A stretch of DNA of 9,219 nt, taken from positions 1-9,219 of the forward strand of contig CBDUVZ010000119.1 of NCBI GenBank assembly GCA_965370805.1. Reading direction: 5' to 3'. The stretch is from CBDUVZ01 sp965370805. Lineage in GTDB: Bacteria > Hydrothermota > Tepidihabitantia > Tepidihabitantales > Tepidihabitantaceae. The notes under the pieces were generated by a model that saw only the letters and a list, made by a program, of their open reading frames with translations, did not search any database and was not told the origin of the DNA. Below, piece by piece: positions 8,201 to 9,219 of this stretch. Every line of letters starts with the position of its first letter. The first letter of the stretch is position 1. The translations under genes and the position numbers were made by a program.

Positions 8201-8375
8201 CTTGATCCTCGAGGTGAAGGGCTACGATGAACTGGCGGACATCAAACGACAGGCAGCCTGGCGTTGGGCTCGAGCCGTAAACGCGGATGGTCGGTTTGGA
8301 ACCTGGACCTACGCGGTCGCACGCGATCCGTCGGCCGTCAGGAGGGAAATCGTCAAGGCGCTGTCGGTGCTCTAG
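5235..8375 (+). CDS. res: type III-like restriction endonuclease subunit (Res), DEAH helicase with C-terminal nuclease
   Basis: A 1046-residue restriction subunit: an ATP-driven superfamily 2 motor that cleaves DNA when Mod finds unmethylated sites. Seen in order: a possible Q motif around Q115 (FFAQLEAAETV), Walker A ATGSGKT at 163-169, DEAH at 355-358 (VFNDEAHHAYR), SATP at 416-419, motif V MLTEGWDCN from 650, motif VI QVVGRALRR at 677-685, and near the C-terminus a PD-(D/E)XK nuclease with PDF (D977) and EVK (E993, K995). All catalytic residues are present, so both motor and nuclease look functional. The length and architecture match intact Res proteins, and the nuclease reaches the C-terminus, so the protein is not truncated. 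The ATG overlaps the TOPRIM-like gene's stop (ATGA). The stop TAG is followed at once by a REP/MITE-like motif, and I see no strong terminator behind it. A stand-alone helicase-nuclease is an alternative, but the mod gene in the same operon argues for Res. Confidence 0.93.
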   Translation: MSSNFEVPGPVVLNAPYEEPSRYWDIRPGEAPAEPTPGRRRAFYYYRPPTSRDREQFGGDAGIAIELKLVNLIRERVKAWRQLALKGDGGVTRTTYELLNYWRREGRKERLFFAQLEAAETVIFLTEARADFLQGIDIPPDEPSEARKAEGFAGFRRQACKMATGSGKTTVMGMLAAWSILNKVHDRGNRAYSDVVLVVCPNVTIRTRLAELDPLTGEASLYRKRDLVHSDLMNDLRQGRVLVTNWHVFEPKTTQVGGQSSRVLRAGVMEAKRELVRIGDKTTTTRGKRYLSLEDYERQVAAGMLAVLEEERDRSGSLVKAYVESARYVQSDRAMLHDALGQDIAGKQNVLVFNDEAHHAYRLRSAADDEGVEDEDVDEVFADDELVEFKREATVWIDGLDKVHKLIGINRCVDFSATPYYLVGDTSQKNRVFPWTVSDFGLTDAIESGLVKIPQLAVRDTTGAEIPGYFNIWKWILPQLTPRERGASRAAPKPSAILKYAFPPIAMLAGLWDEGRDDWRRENDDTRDPVFILVCKNTAVASVVYDWIAKDSPPAGIRPLGLKSLRNVDGREYTIRVDSKVTRETDTGQARSKENRWMRFTLDTVGKLDWPRDLQSRPLYPDGFKALADDLKRPLHPPGRDVRCVVSVGMLTEGWDCNTVTHVVGLRPFMSQLLCEQVVGRALRRTRYDVGEDGKLSEQVAQVFGVPFEVVPFKSSGTTRTQPEKRHHVRALPERAHLAIRFPRVEGFRTGVQGRIAADWQSAAPLRLNPSHIPPEVQMKAALPANGSRPSLMGPGRLGTASIESYRAGVRLQQVEFDMAGEITRELSQAENALPAQVLFPQVLAIVRKYIADYVRPVDPWQTVDVGMSPYYGWATEQLRQLIRPETEAGEAPELPVLESHRGPGTTAEVDFWTSRPVREVVNSHVNFVAADTKRWEESAAYYIDTSSHISTFVKNAGLGFAIPYIHNGETHDYVPDFVIRLKGDKEAYLILEVKGYDELADIKRQAAWRWARAVNADGRFGTWTYAVARDPSAVRREIVKALSVL

Positions 8376-8410
8376 GGGGACAAAAGGGGTCAGGTCTTTG
8401 GTTTTGATTT
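8376..8410 (+). repeat. REP/Y1-transposase-associated end-like motif abutting res
   Basis: Directly after the res stop lies GGGGACAAAAGGGGTCAGG followed by a T-rich stretch (TCTTTGGTTTTGATTTT). From memory, similar 'AGGGGTCAGGTCTTT' sequences border REP-associated (Y1-type) transposase genes and their non-autonomous derivatives in many bacteria. Paired with the motif at 8568-8603 it may delimit a small non-autonomous element of about 230 bp. This rests on recollection of the motif and is unverified. Confidence 0.4.
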
Positions 8411-8567
8411 TCGCGGAGGAGCAGAGGAATACTGTCCGCATCCCCGCACGAAAGAGCGGTCCGGAGCCGGGCGCGGGCTTCGTAGGAGATTCATTCGGCG
8501 TTCTGTGGGAATTCCGGGGCTAGCGGCGACGGTATCCGCGTTTTCTGCGACACGGTAGCCGACCGGT
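8411..8567. other. spacer between two REP/MITE-like motifs, no gene
   Basis: No supported coding region. A hairpin TAGCC/GGCTA (8556-8560 with 8568-8572, seven-base loop) sits at its right end, running into the second motif. The decamer AATTCCGGGG at 8510-8519 recurs at 9038-9047. I see no transposase remnant here. Confidence 0.35.
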
Positions 8568-8603
8568 GGCTAAATAGGGCTAAATAGGGACAACCACCTA
8601 TTT
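8568..8603 (+). repeat. tandem GGCTAAATAG plus AAATAGG/CCTATTT hairpin, REP-like
   Basis: The decamer GGCTAAATAG is repeated head to tail at 8568-8577 and 8578-8587. The second copy runs into a perfect inverted repeat: AAATAGG at 8582-8588 and CCTATTT at 8597-8603, around an eight-base loop. The form 'AAATAGGGACA...CCTATTT' resembles the ends of REP/Y1-transposase-associated elements as I recall them. It could also act as a weak transcript-end hairpin for the operon, though no T tract follows. Confidence 0.5.
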
Positions 8604-8652
8604 CCGCCTCCGCTGGCTTCTTGCGGCTGACCGTTCATCGCTGACGACCCTG

Positions 8653-8688
8653 CGGTTCGGGAGTGTCCAAGGCGGTTTTTCCGAACCG
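8653..8688. repeat. perfect 8-bp inverted repeat
   Basis: CGGTTCGG at 8653-8660 and CCGAACCG at 8681-8688 can form an eight-pair stem around a 20-base loop. The T run (GGTTTTTCC, about 8674-8682) lies in the loop and not after the stem, so this is not a standard rho-independent terminator. Confidence 0.45.
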
Positions 8689-8761
8689 GAGGGGGTACTG
8701 GCTTCCCTGAGCGGCCCGGAGGGTGGCTGGGGTAGGAGCCGGGGCAGGCACTGCCGGGGCC

Positions 8762-8881
8762 GCTATCCGGGCCGCCGGCCGGAGTGCTATCCTGATAGCC
8801 GGGTCAGTTGCTATCCAAGTGACCCGGATAGCTGTCATCCAGATGGCTCGGCCAGCCGCTATCCAAACGACCCGGGTAGCC
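8762..8881. repeat. 24-bp tandem array anchored on GCTATCC
   Basis: GCTATCC recurs at 8762, 8786, 8810 and 8858, with the variant GTCATCC at 8834, so five units of exactly 24 bases lie in register. An extra GCTATCT lies at 8891, out of phase. Neighbouring units also carry reverse complements such as GGATAGC, giving hairpins, for example GCTATC-CT-GATAGC at 8786-8799. Because 24 is a multiple of three, both strands read as eight-residue repeats: AIRAAGRS/AILIAGSV on plus, RVVWIAAG/RVTWIATD on minus. Neither frame has a good ribosome binding site or a known family, so I treat it as non-coding repeat DNA, while noting the frame is preserved throughout. Confidence 0.75.
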
Positions 8882-8899
8882 GCCAGGAGGGCTATCTCC

Positions 8900-8935
8900 G
8901 GGGCCATCCCGGGGGCTACCCCGGGGGCGCAGGAG
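8900..8935. repeat. 12-bp tandem array, GGGGCnnnCCCG-like
   Basis: Three successive 12-base units: GGGGCCATCCCG at 8900-8911, GGGGCTACCCCG at 8912-8923 and the diverged GGGGCGCAGGAG at 8924-8935. The first two are nearly self-complementary. The unit length equals that of the array at 1-96 and half that of the adjacent 24-bp array, though the sequence differs. Confidence 0.55.
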
Positions 8936-9007
8936 GGGGAAAATTCAGAATCCGGGTAACGAATGACAGGTGAATGACTTAGCCGGATAACGGGGGTCGC
9001 GCCTTCC

Positions 9008-9023
9008 GATAACATATGTTATC
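9008..9023. promoter_or_regulatory. perfect 16-bp AT-rich palindrome, possible operator
   Basis: GATAACATATGTTATC is a perfect 16-base palindrome and one of the most AT-rich spots in a GC-rich flank. Size and symmetry suit a dimeric helix-turn-helix regulator. It lies 35 bases before the possible start codon at 9059. No regulator gene is visible in the window, so a regulatory role is inference. Confidence 0.45.
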
Positions 9024-9058
9024 ATCGGGTGGGAGGAAATTCCGGGGAGCAACAGGGT

Positions 9059-9219
9059 ATGCGGGTAGCCGCTTGCGTGACAGATACCGGAATCGAACGG
9101 AAGACCGAACCCGTGGTTGAGCCGTTGATTGCGGGGTCCACACACGCCGAGACATCTCCTGCCGTTTGTGGTGCCGGGCTTCCCTCTCCCTTTCATGTGG
9201 GGGGTGACTTCCCCGGTGA
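9059..9219 (+). CDS. possible partial gene running off the right edge
   Basis: From ATG at 9059 the frame stays open to the window end (53 complete codons, beginning MRVAACVTDTGIERKTE). GGGGAG at 9044-9049 lies nine bases upstream as a plausible ribosome binding site, and the palindrome at 9008-9023 could be its operator. The residue composition is mixed and not repetitive, unlike the neighbouring repeat frames. I recognise no domain. The opposite strand is also open over most of this stretch, so chance openness in GC-rich DNA is a serious alternative. Confidence 0.2.
   Translation, partial: MRVAACVTDTGIERKTEPVVEPLIAGSTHAETSPAVCGAGLPSPFHVGGDFPG

Noticed and set aside
633..8375. BREX, DISARM or type I restriction identity
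   Set aside because: No specificity subunit, PglZ, BrxC-like ATPase or phospholipase D gene is present. The beta-class Mod plus a Res with C-terminal PD-(D/E)XK fits a type III-like system best.
8653..8688. Rho-independent terminator for the operon
   Set aside because: The inverted repeat is perfect, but its T run lies in the loop and not after the stem, and it is nearly 280 bases past the res stop.
8635..9015. 126-codon minus-strand frame over the 24-bp array
   Set aside because: Openness is explained by the frame-preserving repeat length; the opposite strand is equally open. Kept as a finding about the repeat, not as a gene.

Overview
The window carries one complete, compact four-gene operon on the plus strand (about 633-8375). 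It is flanked on both sides by GC-rich, repeat-laden DNA in which I can support no confident gene. The sequence is bacterial or archaeal in style: stop and start codons overlap, there are no introns, and GC content is high throughout. Nothing in it assigns a phylum. The repeat-rich flanks and a possible REP/MITE-like insertion suggest an accessory (defence) region, perhaps of an uncultivated lineage.

Layout. Positions 1-96 hold an array of 12-bp units (consensus TCGCCAnnnnCG). Positions 97-632 are non-coding as far as I can tell, with a G8 run, a degenerate 24/36-bp periodic stretch at 475-564 and a sigma70-like promoter at 597-624. Its start point would fall almost on the first gene's ATG. 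The operon then runs: (1) a 942-aa beta-class DNA methyltransferase of the type III Mod kind (633-3461); (2) a 392-aa OLD/RecF-like AAA ATPase (3458-4636); (3) a 200-aa TOPRIM-like protein resembling DUF4276 (4636-5238); (4) a 1046-aa type III-like Res subunit with a DEAH helicase and a C-terminal PD-(D/E)XK nuclease (5235-8375). The three junctions overlap by 4, 1 and 4 bases, so the genes are almost certainly co-transcribed and translationally coupled.

Immediately after the res stop codon comes a motif resembling the ends of REP/Y1-transposase-associated elements (8376-8410), with a second such motif and hairpin at 8568-8603. Then follow an inverted repeat (8653-8688), a 24-bp tandem array (8762-8881), a short 12-bp array (8900-8935), a perfect 16-bp AT-rich palindrome (9008-9023) and a possible open reading frame running off the right edge from 9059.

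How the genes may work together. Mod and Res supply the modification and restriction arms of a type III-like system: Mod marks adenines in host DNA and Res translocates on and cuts unmodified DNA. The ATPase and TOPRIM-like proteins look like a two-gene version of an OLD nuclease, broadly like the ATPase + TOPRIM arrangement of the PARIS anti-phage system. They are placed between mod and res rather than beside them. The most interesting reading, an inference, is a composite system in which an ATPase-TOPRIM effector or sensor is tied by translational coupling to restriction-modification, for instance as a back-up triggered by anti-restriction proteins or as an accessory nuclease.
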